Assembly (NCBI GenBank): GCA_017435665.1
Contig: JAFSEP010000050.1
Span: 1 to 64,000 of the forward strand
Direction: 5' to 3'
Origin: Clostridia bacterium
GTDB lineage: Bacteria > Bacillota > Clostridia > Oscillospirales > Acutalibacteraceae
Length of the DNA stretch: 64,000 nt
The translations under genes and the position numbers were made by a program. Positions 41,481-48,939 of the stretch are shown piece by piece. The notes beneath the pieces are model-generated. The model made no database searches. It saw nothing but the letters and a program-made list of their open reading frames with translations, and was not told the origin of the DNA. Position 1 is the first letter of the stretch. Every line of letters starts with the position of its first letter.

Positions 41481-41984
41481 TTAATTTTCCAAATAAAACC
41501 AGAAATCGATTTCTTTATTAAAAAGATCAAGCTTATTTACGGGTACTTCTGTTCCGTTAAACATCGCCGTTTCTTCTCCATCGTGGTTTGTGAAACTGAA
41601 ATAAAATCTCTTTGAATTCATATTACCAGCATATAACTTCTCAAAATCTGATTTAGTCGGTCTGATCAACACATTTAACGTTGCAATTTCATAAGCAGAA
41701 ATCCAGAGCTCACCTTTAGAAAAAGGGTCCGGCTCTAAATATGCAATAATAATTTGCTTACCATAGGTAACTGCAACACAAACATATCCGCTGTCAACCT
41801 GCTCGACAAATTTCAATTCCTCAATATAGTCAGCTGAACTTATGGTTCCACCGAAAGAATCAATAGTTTCAATTATTAAATCTTCTGTTGACATATTCTC
41901 CGATGCAGAATCTTTTGTCGTCATATATACCAAACACAACAAAAAAATAGCAAGAACTATAAACCAAATTTTCTTTGTACTCAT
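41481..41984 (-). CDS. Uncharacterised membrane-anchored protein in the fhs-flanking insert
   Basis: The 167 residues begin MSTKKIWFIVLAIFLLCLVYMTTKD, one uncleaved signal anchor, followed by an outward domain of ~140 residues (EELKFVEQVDSGYVCVAVTYGKQIIIAYLEPDPFSKGELWISAY ... KRFYFSFTNHDGEETAMFNGTEVPVNK). I do not recognise the family. AGGAGG lies eight bases before the ATG. The gene is more AT-rich than its neighbours and lies exactly between two 30-bp copies of the fhs 3' end, so it probably came with an insertion. No recombinase is inside. Confidence 0.7.
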   Translation of the reverse strand: MSTKKIWFIVLAIFLLCLVYMTTKDSASENMSTEDLIIETIDSFGGTISSADYIEELKFVEQVDSGYVCVAVTYGKQIIIAYLEPDPFSKGELWISAYEIATLNVLIRPTKSDFEKLYAGNMNSKRFYFSFTNHDGEETAMFNGTEVPVNKLDLFNKEIDFWFYLEN

Positions 41985-42090
41985 TCCACCAGCCTCCTGT
42001 CAGTTTCTAAAAATCACATAACCACAAACTATAACTTTTAAATAGAAACAGACTGATTAAAGGTTCGAAACAGAATTTAACTGTAATATA

Positions 42091-43764
42091 TCAGAACAAG
42101 CCTGAAATTCTGCCGTCCTCGTCAACATCAATCTTTTCTGCTGCCGGAACCTTGGGAAGACCGGGCATTGTCATAATGTCGCCTGTAAGAACAACAACAA
42201 AGCCTGCACCTGCTGAAACCTTAACGTTTTTGATTGTTACAACGAAGTCTTCGGGTGCGCCGAGCTTTGTCATATCGTCAGAGAAGCTGTACTGTGTCTT
42301 TGCAACACAGACAGGGCACTTATCAAAGCCGAGAGCTGTAAGCTGTGCAATCTGCTTCTGAGCTGCAGGAAGAATGCTGATATCCTTGCCGCCGTATACC
42401 TTCCGGACAATAGCTCTGATTTTATCTTCAATGCTCATATCAAGGTCATATGAGAATGTGAAGTCACCCTTTTCCTCTTCGCAGAGACGGACAACTTCCT
42501 TTGCAAGCTCAGTTCCGCCTTCGCCGCCCTTTGCCCAGACATCGGAAAGAACAACGTTTACACCAAGCTCCTTGCACTTTGCAATAATAAGCTCAATCTC
42601 TGCATCTGTGTCTGTGGGGAAACGGTTAACTGCAACAACTGAGGGAAGCTTATATACGTTCTTGATGTTTGAAACGTGTCTGAGAAGGTTGGGAATACCT
42701 TTTTCGAGTGCTTCGAGGTTTTCGTTACCAAGCTCAGTCTTAGCCATTCCGCCGTGCATCTTGAGGGCTCTTACTGTTGCAACGATAACGACTGCTGAAG
42801 GCTCAAGTCCTGCAAATCGGCACTTGATATCAAGGAACTTCTCTGCGCCAAGGTCTGCACCGAAGCCTGCTTCCGTGATAGCGTAGTCACCCAGCTTCAT
42901 CGCCATCTTTGTAGCGATAACTGAGTTACAGCCGTGAGCAATATTAGCAAAGGGTCCTCCGTGAACAAATGCGGGCGTGCCTTCAAGTGTCTGAACAAGG
43001 TTGGGCTTGAGAGCATCCTTGAGAAGTGCTGTCATAGCGCCGACTGCGTTCAGGTCGCCTGCAGTAACGGGCTTTTCGTCATATGTATAGCCTACGATAA
43101 TCTTTGAAAGACGTTCTTTAAGGTCATTGATTGAGTTTGCAAGGCAGAATACAGCCATAATCTCACTTGCAACGGTGATATCGTATCCGTCTTCACGGGG
43201 TACACCGTTTACTCTGCCGCCGAGACCGTCTGTTACAAAACGAAGCTGACGGTCATTCATATCAACACAACGCTTCCAGGTAATTCTTCTGGGGTCGATA
43301 TTGAGCTGATTTCCCTGATAGATATGGTTATCAAGCATAGCGGCAAGAAGGTTGTTTGCTGCACCGATTGCGTGGAAGTCACCTGTGAAATGAAGGTTGA
43401 TATCCTCCATTGGTACAACCTGAGCGTATCCGCCGCCTGCTGCACCACCCTTGACACCGAATACGGGGCCGAGAGAGGGCTCACGAAGAGCCACAACAAC
43501 GTTTTTGCCTATCTTTCTAAGACCGTCTGCAAGACCGATTGTGGTTGTGGTCTTACCCTCACCTGCCGGTGTGGGAGTGATTGCGGTAACGAGAACAAGC
43601 TTACCGTTTTTCTTGCCTTCATCATTAAGAAGGCCGAGGTCAACCTTTGCTTTATAATTACCGTACTGCTCAAGTGCTTCCTGAGGAACACCTGCTGTTT
43701 CAGCGATTTCGGTAATGTGCTTCATTTTACATTCCTGAGCTATCTGGATGTCTGACTTATACAT
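42091..43764 (-). CDS. fhs: Formate-tetrahydrofolate ligase
   Basis: It makes 10-formyltetrahydrofolate from formate with ATP, feeding purine synthesis and, in acetogens, the Wood-Ljungdahl pathway. The 557-residue protein has the P-loop [12 protein letters not shown] (residues ~63-74), [23 protein letters not shown], and the typical C-terminal [31 protein letters not shown] precedes ATG 43764. The last ten codons exist twice, the second time 648 bases downstream beyond an inserted gene. No folD or acetogenesis genes lie beside it. Confidence 0.96.
   Translation of the reverse strand: MYKSDIQIAQECKMKHITEIAETAGVPQEALEQYGNYKAKVDLGLLNDEGKKNGKLVLVTAITPTPAGEGKTTTTIGLADGLRKIGKNVVVALREPSLGPVFGVKGGAAGGGYAQVVPMEDINLHFTGDFHAIGAANNLLAAMLDNHIYQGNQLNIDPRRITWKRCVDMNDRQLRFVTDGLGGRVNGVPREDGYDITVASEIMAVFCLANSINDLKERLSKIIVGYTYDEKPVTAGDLNAVGAMTALLKDALKPNLVQTLEGTPAFVHGGPFANIAHGCNSVIATKMAMKLGDYAITEAGFGADLGAEKFLDIKCRFAGLEPSAVVIVATVRALKMHGGMAKTELGNENLEALEKGIPNLLRHVSNIKNVYKLPSVVAVNRFPTDTDAEIELIIAKCKELGVNVVLSDVWAKGGEGGTELAKEVVRLCEEEKGDFTFSYDLDMSIEDKIRAIVRKVYGGKDISILPAAQKQIAQLTALGFDKCPVCVAKTQYSFSDDMTKLGAPEDFVVTIKNVKVSAGAGFVVVLTGDIMTMPGLPKVPAAEKIDVDEDGRISGLF
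42093..42122 (-). repeat. Direct repeat copy 2, within the fhs 3' end
   Basis: Identical to 41445-41474. It forms codons for [10 protein letters not shown], with the stop TGA made by the two bases that follow (42092-42091). Confidence 0.85.
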
Positions 43765-43842
43765 TTCACATTCTCCTTTTTGTTTTCTAACTTTTTTATT
43801 TTAGCACAGCAAAAAAATATAGTCAAGCAAAGAAGGATTGAT

Positions 43843-43871
43843 TTGACAAATTTCATCGGTATTTATATAAT
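43843..43871 (+). promoter_or_regulatory. Perfect promoter of the AlaX gene
   Basis: TTGACA (43843-43848), 17-bp spacer, TATAAT (43866-43871), both exact. Confidence 0.85.
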
Positions 43872-43903
43872 ATCATCATATATCTTTTCAGGGTGGCGAA
43901 TAT

Positions 43904-45040
43904 ATGACTATCAGGCTTTATAACAATAACAGCTATTTAACCGTTTTTTCATCGGTAATAACAGAAGTTACAGATGATGCGATCATTCTCAGGGAAACCG
44001 CCTTTTTCCCCGAAGGCGGCGGTCAGACGAGTGATAAAGGTATGCTGGGTGATTGCGAAATATATGATGTTCAGGAAAAGGACGGTATTATATATCACTA
44101 CACAAAAACTCCCCACAGCTACAAGGTCGGTGACGTGGTTGAAGGAAAAATAGACTTTGACAAAAGGTTTTCCGATATGCAGCAGCATTCGGGAGAACAT
44201 ATTGTATCGGGACTTGTAAATAAAACATTCGGCTACGACAACGTAGGTTTTCATCTGGGGCACGATGTTGTAACTCTCGATTTCAACGGTCTTTTCACTA
44301 AGGATGACCTGACAGAGCTTGAAAGAAAAGCAAACGAAACCGTTACGGCAAACAAAAAAATAACCGTAACCTTCCCCTCTCCCGACGAGCTTGAAAGTAT
44401 AGCTTACAGAAGCAAAAAGGAAATTGACGGTGAAGTGCGTATTGTGGAGATTGAGGACACAGACATTTGTGCCTGCTGCGCTCCTCACGTAAGGCTTACG
44501 GGTGAAATCGGTCTGATTAAGATTGTGGGAGCAGACAAGCATCGGGGCGGAACAAGAATGAGTATCCTCTGCGGTCAGAGAGCTATGGAGGATTACCGTA
44601 TCAAGCAGGAGCAGAATCACGGTGTTTCCGTTGCACTCAAGGTCAAAGAATACGAAACTGCTGACGGAGTTGACCGATTGCTGAAGAAGAAGGCAGAGCT
44701 TGAATATGAAATCGGCAGACTTAACCTTGAAATAGCAAAAATCCACGCAGATATGGTTAAGCCTGCGGAAAGGATAATTATTTTCAAGGAGCTGAACGGT
44801 TCAAATCTTACCGCCTTTGCAGACAGGTTAAAAGAAAAAGCCACAGACTTCGTTGCGGCATTCGGATATGTTGATGAAAGTAATTATCAATACGTTCTCT
44901 GCAGTAACAGCATTGATGTGCGGCCTTTGTGCAGGGAAATGAACTCGGCACTTAACGGCAGAGGCGGAGGAAAACCCCGGATGGTACAAGGAAGTATTCA
45001 GGCAAACAAAGAAGAAATAAAAAGATTTTTCGGAATATAA
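43904..45040 (+). CDS. Alanyl-tRNA editing protein (AlaX, long form)
   Basis: This free-standing editing protein hydrolyses Ser- or Gly-tRNA(Ala). The 378 residues have the AlaRS-like editing domain: FPEGGGQTSDKG, zinc ligands HxxxH (His95, His99 in QQHSGEH) and CxxxH (Cys191, His195 in CCAPH). A coiled-coil follows (~residues 245-285) and a DHHA1 domain ends the protein (NGRGGGKPRMVQGS, the glycine-rich RNA-binding motif). The length with DHHA1 places it in the long AlaX group. It is monocistronic with promoter and terminator. Confidence 0.93.
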   Translation: MTIRLYNNNSYLTVFSSVITEVTDDAIILRETAFFPEGGGQTSDKGMLGDCEIYDVQEKDGIIYHYTKTPHSYKVGDVVEGKIDFDKRFSDMQQHSGEHIVSGLVNKTFGYDNVGFHLGHDVVTLDFNGLFTKDDLTELERKANETVTANKKITVTFPSPDELESIAYRSKKEIDGEVRIVEIEDTDICACCAPHVRLTGEIGLIKIVGADKHRGGTRMSILCGQRAMEDYRIKQEQNHGVSVALKVKEYETADGVDRLLKKKAELEYEIGRLNLEIAKIHADMVKPAERIIIFKELNGSNLTAFADRLKEKATDFVAAFGYVDESNYQYVLCSNSIDVRPLCREMNSALNGRGGGKPRMVQGSIQANKEEIKRFFGI

Positions 45041-45046
45041 CATCAA

Positions 45047-45076
45047 CTGCCGCAGACTTTTTCAGGTCTGCGGCAG
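45047..45076. terminator. Terminator between alaX and the oad genes
   Basis: CTGCCGCAGAC (45047-45057), 8-base loop, GTCTGCGGCAG (45066-45076): a perfect 11-bp stem with a T-rich right flank. Confidence 0.85.
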
Positions 45077-45085
45077 CATTGCTTT

Positions 45086-45316
45086 TTATTTCTTTGTCTT
45101 TACTTTCTTTTCGCTTGAAAAAACCTTCTGTATTGCGATTGTTGCAAGGATGATAATACCGATAATAACGAATATAACCAGCATACCAACGCCCATATGC
45201 TTGAGCATACCGAGAACTGCCTCAGGATGAAATTCAAGACCGAGATTTGAGAGAAAACTGTTTACAGTTTCGGAAAAAGAACTTAAACTTACAGCTAAAT
45301 AATTCAGATAATACAT
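45086..45316 (-). CDS. Na+-translocating decarboxylase gamma-subunit-like (OadG)
   Basis: A 76-residue protein with one strong membrane helix (GVGMLVIFVIIGIIILATIAIQKVF, about residues 42-66) and a lysine-rich tail, as in OadG-type gamma subunits that hold the alpha and beta subunits together. The identification rests mainly on its size, topology and place 12 bases after the beta-subunit gene. The usual alpha subunit and biotin carrier are not here. Confidence 0.7.
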   Translation of the reverse strand: MYYLNYLAVSLSSFSETVNSFLSNLGLEFHPEAVLGMLKHMGVGMLVIFVIIGIIILATIAIQKVFSSEKKVKTKK

Positions 45317-45328
45317 TTCTTTTCCTCC

Positions 45329-46423
45329 TTATGAACCGAAGATACCCAGGATAATACCGCCGGCAATAACCGAAGCAATCTGTCCTGAAACGTTAACACC
45401 GATTGAGTGCATGAGCAAGAAGTTCTGAGGATCCTCCTGCTGACCCATCTTATGAACAATACGACCTGACATGGGGAATGCAGAGATACCTGCTGCACCG
45501 ATCATGGGGTTGATCTTTGTCTTGAGGAAAAGGTTGAGGAACTTTGCAAAGAGGATACCGCCTGCTGTGTCAACAATGAATGCAATAAGACCGAGACCCA
45601 TAATAAGAAGTGTCTGAGGCTTGAGGAACTGATCGGCAGTCATATTGAATGCAACAGAGATACCGAGGAAGATTGTGATAAGGTTTGCAAGCACCTTCTG
45701 TGCTGTTTCTGAAAGAGTATCAAGAACACCGCATTCACGGATAAGGTTACCGAACATAAGGAAACCGATAAGAGCTGTTGCCTGAGGAATAATTGCCGAA
45801 ACAACAACTGTGATGATAATGGGGAACATAATACGTGTAAGCTTTGAAACAGACTTCTGTTCATAAGGCATACGGATAAGACGTTCCTTCTTTGTTGTCA
45901 TTAATTTAATAATGGGAGGCTGAATAACCGGAACAAGTGCCATATATGAGTATGCGGCAACTGTGATCGGGCCGACGAAGCTTGAGCCGAGAGCGTTTGC
46001 AACGGCGATTGAGGTAGGACCGTCTGCAGCACCGATGATAGCGATTGAAGCAGCATCTATATCCGGGAAGAAAATTGAGGCCATACAAAGTGTAAAGAAA
46101 ATACCGAACTGAGCCGCCGCACCGAAAAGCATAAGCTTCGGGTTTGAAAGCAAGGGACCGAAGTCAATCATTGCACCGATACCGATAAAGAGAAGTAACG
46201 GGAACAGCTCATTTGCAATACCTGCTTCATAAAGCTCCTTGATGGGACCTGCAAGTGCATCTGAGAAGGGAATGTTTACAAGCAACGTACCGAAGCCCAT
46301 GGGAAGAAGCAAGGTCGGCTCCATTTCCTTCTTGATTGCAAGGTAAATCAGTAAGCCGCCGATACAGAGCATAATGACTTCACCAAGACCGAAATTCAAC
46401 AGGTTTTTATAGAGTATTTCCAT
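45329..46423 (-). CDS. oadB: Na+-translocating decarboxylase beta subunit
   Basis: The integral membrane subunit that couples decarboxylation of a biotin-bound carboxyl group to Na+ export. The 364 residues form about ten helices; the conserved Na+ site sequence AIIGAADGPTSIAVAN contains Asp134. The family includes oxaloacetate, methylmalonyl-CoA and glutaconyl-CoA decarboxylases, which sequence alone cannot separate. Only beta and gamma genes are here, so the partner alpha and carrier subunits must be elsewhere. GGAGG precedes the ATG. Confidence 0.9.
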   Translation of the reverse strand: MEILYKNLLNFGLGEVIMLCIGGLLIYLAIKKEMEPTLLLPMGFGTLLVNIPFSDALAGPIKELYEAGIANELFPLLLFIGIGAMIDFGPLLSNPKLMLFGAAAQFGIFFTLCMASIFFPDIDAASIAIIGAADGPTSIAVANALGSSFVGPITVAAYSYMALVPVIQPPIIKLMTTKKERLIRMPYEQKSVSKLTRIMFPIIITVVVSAIIPQATALIGFLMFGNLIRECGVLDTLSETAQKVLANLITIFLGISVAFNMTADQFLKPQTLLIMGLGLIAFIVDTAGGILFAKFLNLFLKTKINPMIGAAGISAFPMSGRIVHKMGQQEDPQNFLLMHSIGVNVSGQIASVIAGGIILGIFGS

Positions 46424-46463
46424 AGTGTCCGCCTCCGTTTATTACAAAATCAAAAACCGTGAT

Positions 46464-46493
46464 ATTTTATCATACAGCGACAAAAAAAGTCAA
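46464..46493 (-). promoter_or_regulatory. Promoter of the oadB-oadG unit
   Basis: On the minus strand, TTGACT (46493-46488), 18-bp spacer, TGA-TAAAAT (-10 at 46469-46464), an extended -10. Confidence 0.6.
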
Positions 46494-46552
46494 TATGTAT
46501 ATTGCCACATATTATAGAGAATTATTGACATAAATTAGATAAAACATAAAAC

Positions 46553-46582
46553 GGAAGCATATACCGTAATCGGATATGCTCC
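46553..46582 (-). terminator. Terminator of the GPH/HEYGH operon
   Basis: GGAAGCATATACCG and CGGATATGCTCC form an imperfect stem around TAAT (46553-46582). On the minus strand GTTTTATGTTTT follows. Confidence 0.65.
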
Positions 46583-46592
46583 CCTTTATTTA

Positions 46593-47093
46593 TTATGCGT
46601 TAGGATTGACCTGCTTCATACCGCTGAACTTCTGTCCCCAGGCGTTTGCCCACTTTTCGCAATAAAGTGCTGAGTATGGAACATCATTCTTCTTTCTGTA
46701 ACCTGCAAAGCAGTTGCACCAGATAACCGAGGGAAGTGCAATAACAAGGTAATAAAGAGGTCCGAGGAGAAGACACTGCCATGTGTGGCCGTATTCGTGA
46801 ATTCTGCAATCGTATAACCATTCCTTGCTCTTGCTTCCGTCCTTGATGAAGATAAACAGACCCATTGAAAGTCCGCCGCCCTTCCAGGGTACGTATACAA
46901 TTCGTGCATAACCGAACTTCTGTGTACGCAGACCGACAATATACTTACAGATGAAGTATGCGATACCGCCTACGAGGTTTACGGGTAAGCCCCATGTCCA
47001 CTGAACGATATAGAATAAGCAATCCTTGAAATCCTGAAGAGCGCTCGGCTCTTTTTTTGCGGGCTTATTCTGCTTGATATCAATTTTATCCAT
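46593..47093 (-). CDS. Uncharacterised HEYGH-motif membrane protein
   Basis: This 166-residue protein has three or so hydrophobic segments (residues ~26-54, ~107-132) and a metallopeptidase-like HExxH: His99-Glu100-Tyr-Gly-His103 in CRIHEYGHTWQ, with Glu146 in YCEKWANAWG as a possible third ligand. Similar small proteins occur in Clostridia, but I know no characterised member. It begins 15 bases after the GPH symporter gene, so it is co-transcribed. A protease or a purely structural zinc role are both possible. Confidence 0.65.
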   Translation of the reverse strand: MDKIDIKQNKPAKKEPSALQDFKDCLFYIVQWTWGLPVNLVGGIAYFICKYIVGLRTQKFGYARIVYVPWKGGGLSMGLFIFIKDGSKSKEWLYDCRIHEYGHTWQCLLLGPLYYLVIALPSVIWCNCFAGYRKKNDVPYSALYCEKWANAWGQKFSGMKQVNPNA

Positions 47094-47108
47094 AACTGTT
47101 TCTCCTTT

Positions 47109-48821
47109 TTATTCACCGAGAGCTTCTTTTACTGCTTCAACTGAATCGTCGGCTTCATATTCCTTGCCGTTTCTGATTGCTGACATTTCAGCTTCCTTTT
47201 CAAGAAGAATCTCATAATCACCGTCTTCGTTTGCTTCGATTGTGTGCTCTTCACCCTCGTTATTCTGACCCAGCCAGGTATTTTCGTACTTCTGACCTGA
47301 AATCTTCTCAACAACTGCAATCTGCTCGTCGGTGAGAGTAACGTTTCCGTACTTATGCTTTGTAGCAATTGCGGCACAGATCATTCTGTGGTCAGCCTTA
47401 TTCATCTTGAACTTATGAAGAAGGAAGAGAGAAATAAGTGTGCATATAATGGGAACAACAACAACGCAGATACGTACACCTAAAAGTGCGCTGTCAGGCT
47501 GCTGGAAGAGTAAGCCGGTATCCTTTTCATATTGCGTAACATGCTCACCTGTCTGAAGACCGAAGGCACCGAGAATTACCAATACAAGACTCTGAATTGT
47601 AGTAGAAACGCAGGTCTTGATGAGAGTGTTGAAGGTACCGATAACACCTTCACGTCTTCTGCCCGTGATAGCCTCATCAATATCGGAAATATCGGGGAAA
47701 ATATTTGTAGCTGCATAGCCGATACCTGATTTACCGAAGGGGTAGAATATAGCACTGAGCATAAGAATTACAACCCAAATAATTGAACCGCTGTTCTCAT
47801 CGGTGGGATTCATAAACAGACAAACAGCAAAGCCCAAAATCATAAGAGGTGTTACGATATTAGCGCACTTTTTCTTGCCGTGCTTTATTGTTATAGCGTA
47901 GTTTAAGGGGAATGCCGAAGCCTCAAACACACCTTCAATTGTAGTAAACAGACCGTAATACTTGATAAGACGGGCAATATATCTTATATAAAATACAAGT
48001 GATGAACGGTAGAAATTGCATGCTGTGTTATATGCAAGGCTCATAAAGAAATACTGTCTGAATGCCTTGTTCTTGACAACGAGAGCATACTCGTGAAGGA
48101 AATACTTGAAATCGAACTTTTCAAGCTTCAGATCAAGAGAGGGCTTTTCTCTGGTCTTTTTGAAGGTATAGGTAAGACAGACAGCATATACAACAGCGAG
48201 AATAATGCCCATAAGAAGCGTCGGGAATTCAGCACCGCTTTCGGGATCGCTGAAGCCGAAGGCACCGAGAACAGCCATAGCAAGGAAAAATGACGGGAAC
48301 ATACCGAAGGAATTGAAGATATAACCGACGGAATTGTACTGTGTTCTCAGATCGTAGTCAGGTGCAAGCTCGGGAAGCATTGCAACGTGAGGAACGTCAA
48401 CGAAGGAATAGGCTGTTTTATAAAGCAAATAAACCACCGTGAAGTAAACAATAGCCTGCATAGGTCTTGCGGCACCGTCAATACCGTATGTGTTCCACAG
48501 CAACACATAGCTGACAGCATAAAGAGGCATCGCCCAGATGATATAGCGTCTGTGTCTGCCGTATTTTGAACGGGTTCTGTCAGTCAGAATGCCGATAAAG
48601 GGGTCAATAACCGCATCCCATATACCTGCAATGAACGTAACGATTGCCGCCTGCTCGGTCTCCAGACCTACTGCACCTGTCAGAAAGAGGGTGAAATAAA
48701 GACTGATAACATACCCCGAGCCTGAGGTGGTGATGTTTGCGCTGCTGTAATTTATCATGGGCATAACATCTTTTTTAAACGTGCCCTTGACGCCCAGCGC
48801 TTTAAGGATTTTTTGTTCCAT
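47109..48821 (-). CDS. GPH-family sugar:cation symporter (MFS)
   Basis: A 570-residue transporter with 12 membrane helices of the glycoside-pentoside-hexuronide family. The diagnostic loop DPFIGILTDRTRSKYGRHRRYIIW lies after helix 2, and GYAATNIFPDISDIDEAITGRRREGVIGTF in the second half. A ~90-residue acidic cytosolic tail (QNNEGEEHTIEANEDGDYEILLEKEAEMSAIRN) extends past the usual length of ~460. It imports a glycoside or uronide with a cation. No glycosidase is beside it, so the substrate is open. It is first of a two-gene operon. Confidence 0.9.
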   Translation of the reverse strand: MEQKILKALGVKGTFKKDVMPMINYSSANITTSGSGYVISLYFTLFLTGAVGLETEQAAIVTFIAGIWDAVIDPFIGILTDRTRSKYGRHRRYIIWAMPLYAVSYVLLWNTYGIDGAARPMQAIVYFTVVYLLYKTAYSFVDVPHVAMLPELAPDYDLRTQYNSVGYIFNSFGMFPSFFLAMAVLGAFGFSDPESGAEFPTLLMGIILAVVYAVCLTYTFKKTREKPSLDLKLEKFDFKYFLHEYALVVKNKAFRQYFFMSLAYNTACNFYRSSLVFYIRYIARLIKYYGLFTTIEGVFEASAFPLNYAITIKHGKKKCANIVTPLMILGFAVCLFMNPTDENSGSIIWVVILMLSAIFYPFGKSGIGYAATNIFPDISDIDEAITGRRREGVIGTFNTLIKTCVSTTIQSLVLVILGAFGLQTGEHVTQYEKDTGLLFQQPDSALLGVRICVVVVPIICTLISLFLLHKFKMNKADHRMICAAIATKHKYGNVTLTDEQIAVVEKISGQKYENTWLGQNNEGEEHTIEANEDGDYEILLEKEAEMSAIRNGKEYEADDSVEAVKEALGE

Positions 48822-48851
48822 AATATCACTCCATAGAAAATATACTTTGAT

Positions 48852-48880
48852 ATTTTATCATAAAAAACAAATAAAAGCAA
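48852..48880 (-). promoter_or_regulatory. Promoter of the GPH operon
   Basis: On the minus strand, TTGCTT (48880-48875), 17-bp spacer, TAAAAT (48857-48852). Confidence 0.55.
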
Positions 48881-48899
48881 GGTTGAAAGCAAACAAAAA

Positions 48900-48921
48900 C
48901 GGCACTTTTTAAAAAGTGCCG
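48900..48921 (-). terminator. Terminator of the BlaI/BlaR1-like operon
   Basis: CGGCACTTTTT-AAAAAGTGCCG (48900-48921), followed on the minus strand by TTTTTGTTT. Confidence 0.75.
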
Positions 48922-48939
48922 CTGTTGAGAAGAAAACTT

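Noticed and set aside
43949-44746. A 265-codon minus-strand frame inside the AlaX gene
   Set aside because: AlaX motifs are clear on the plus strand, with its own promoter and terminator.
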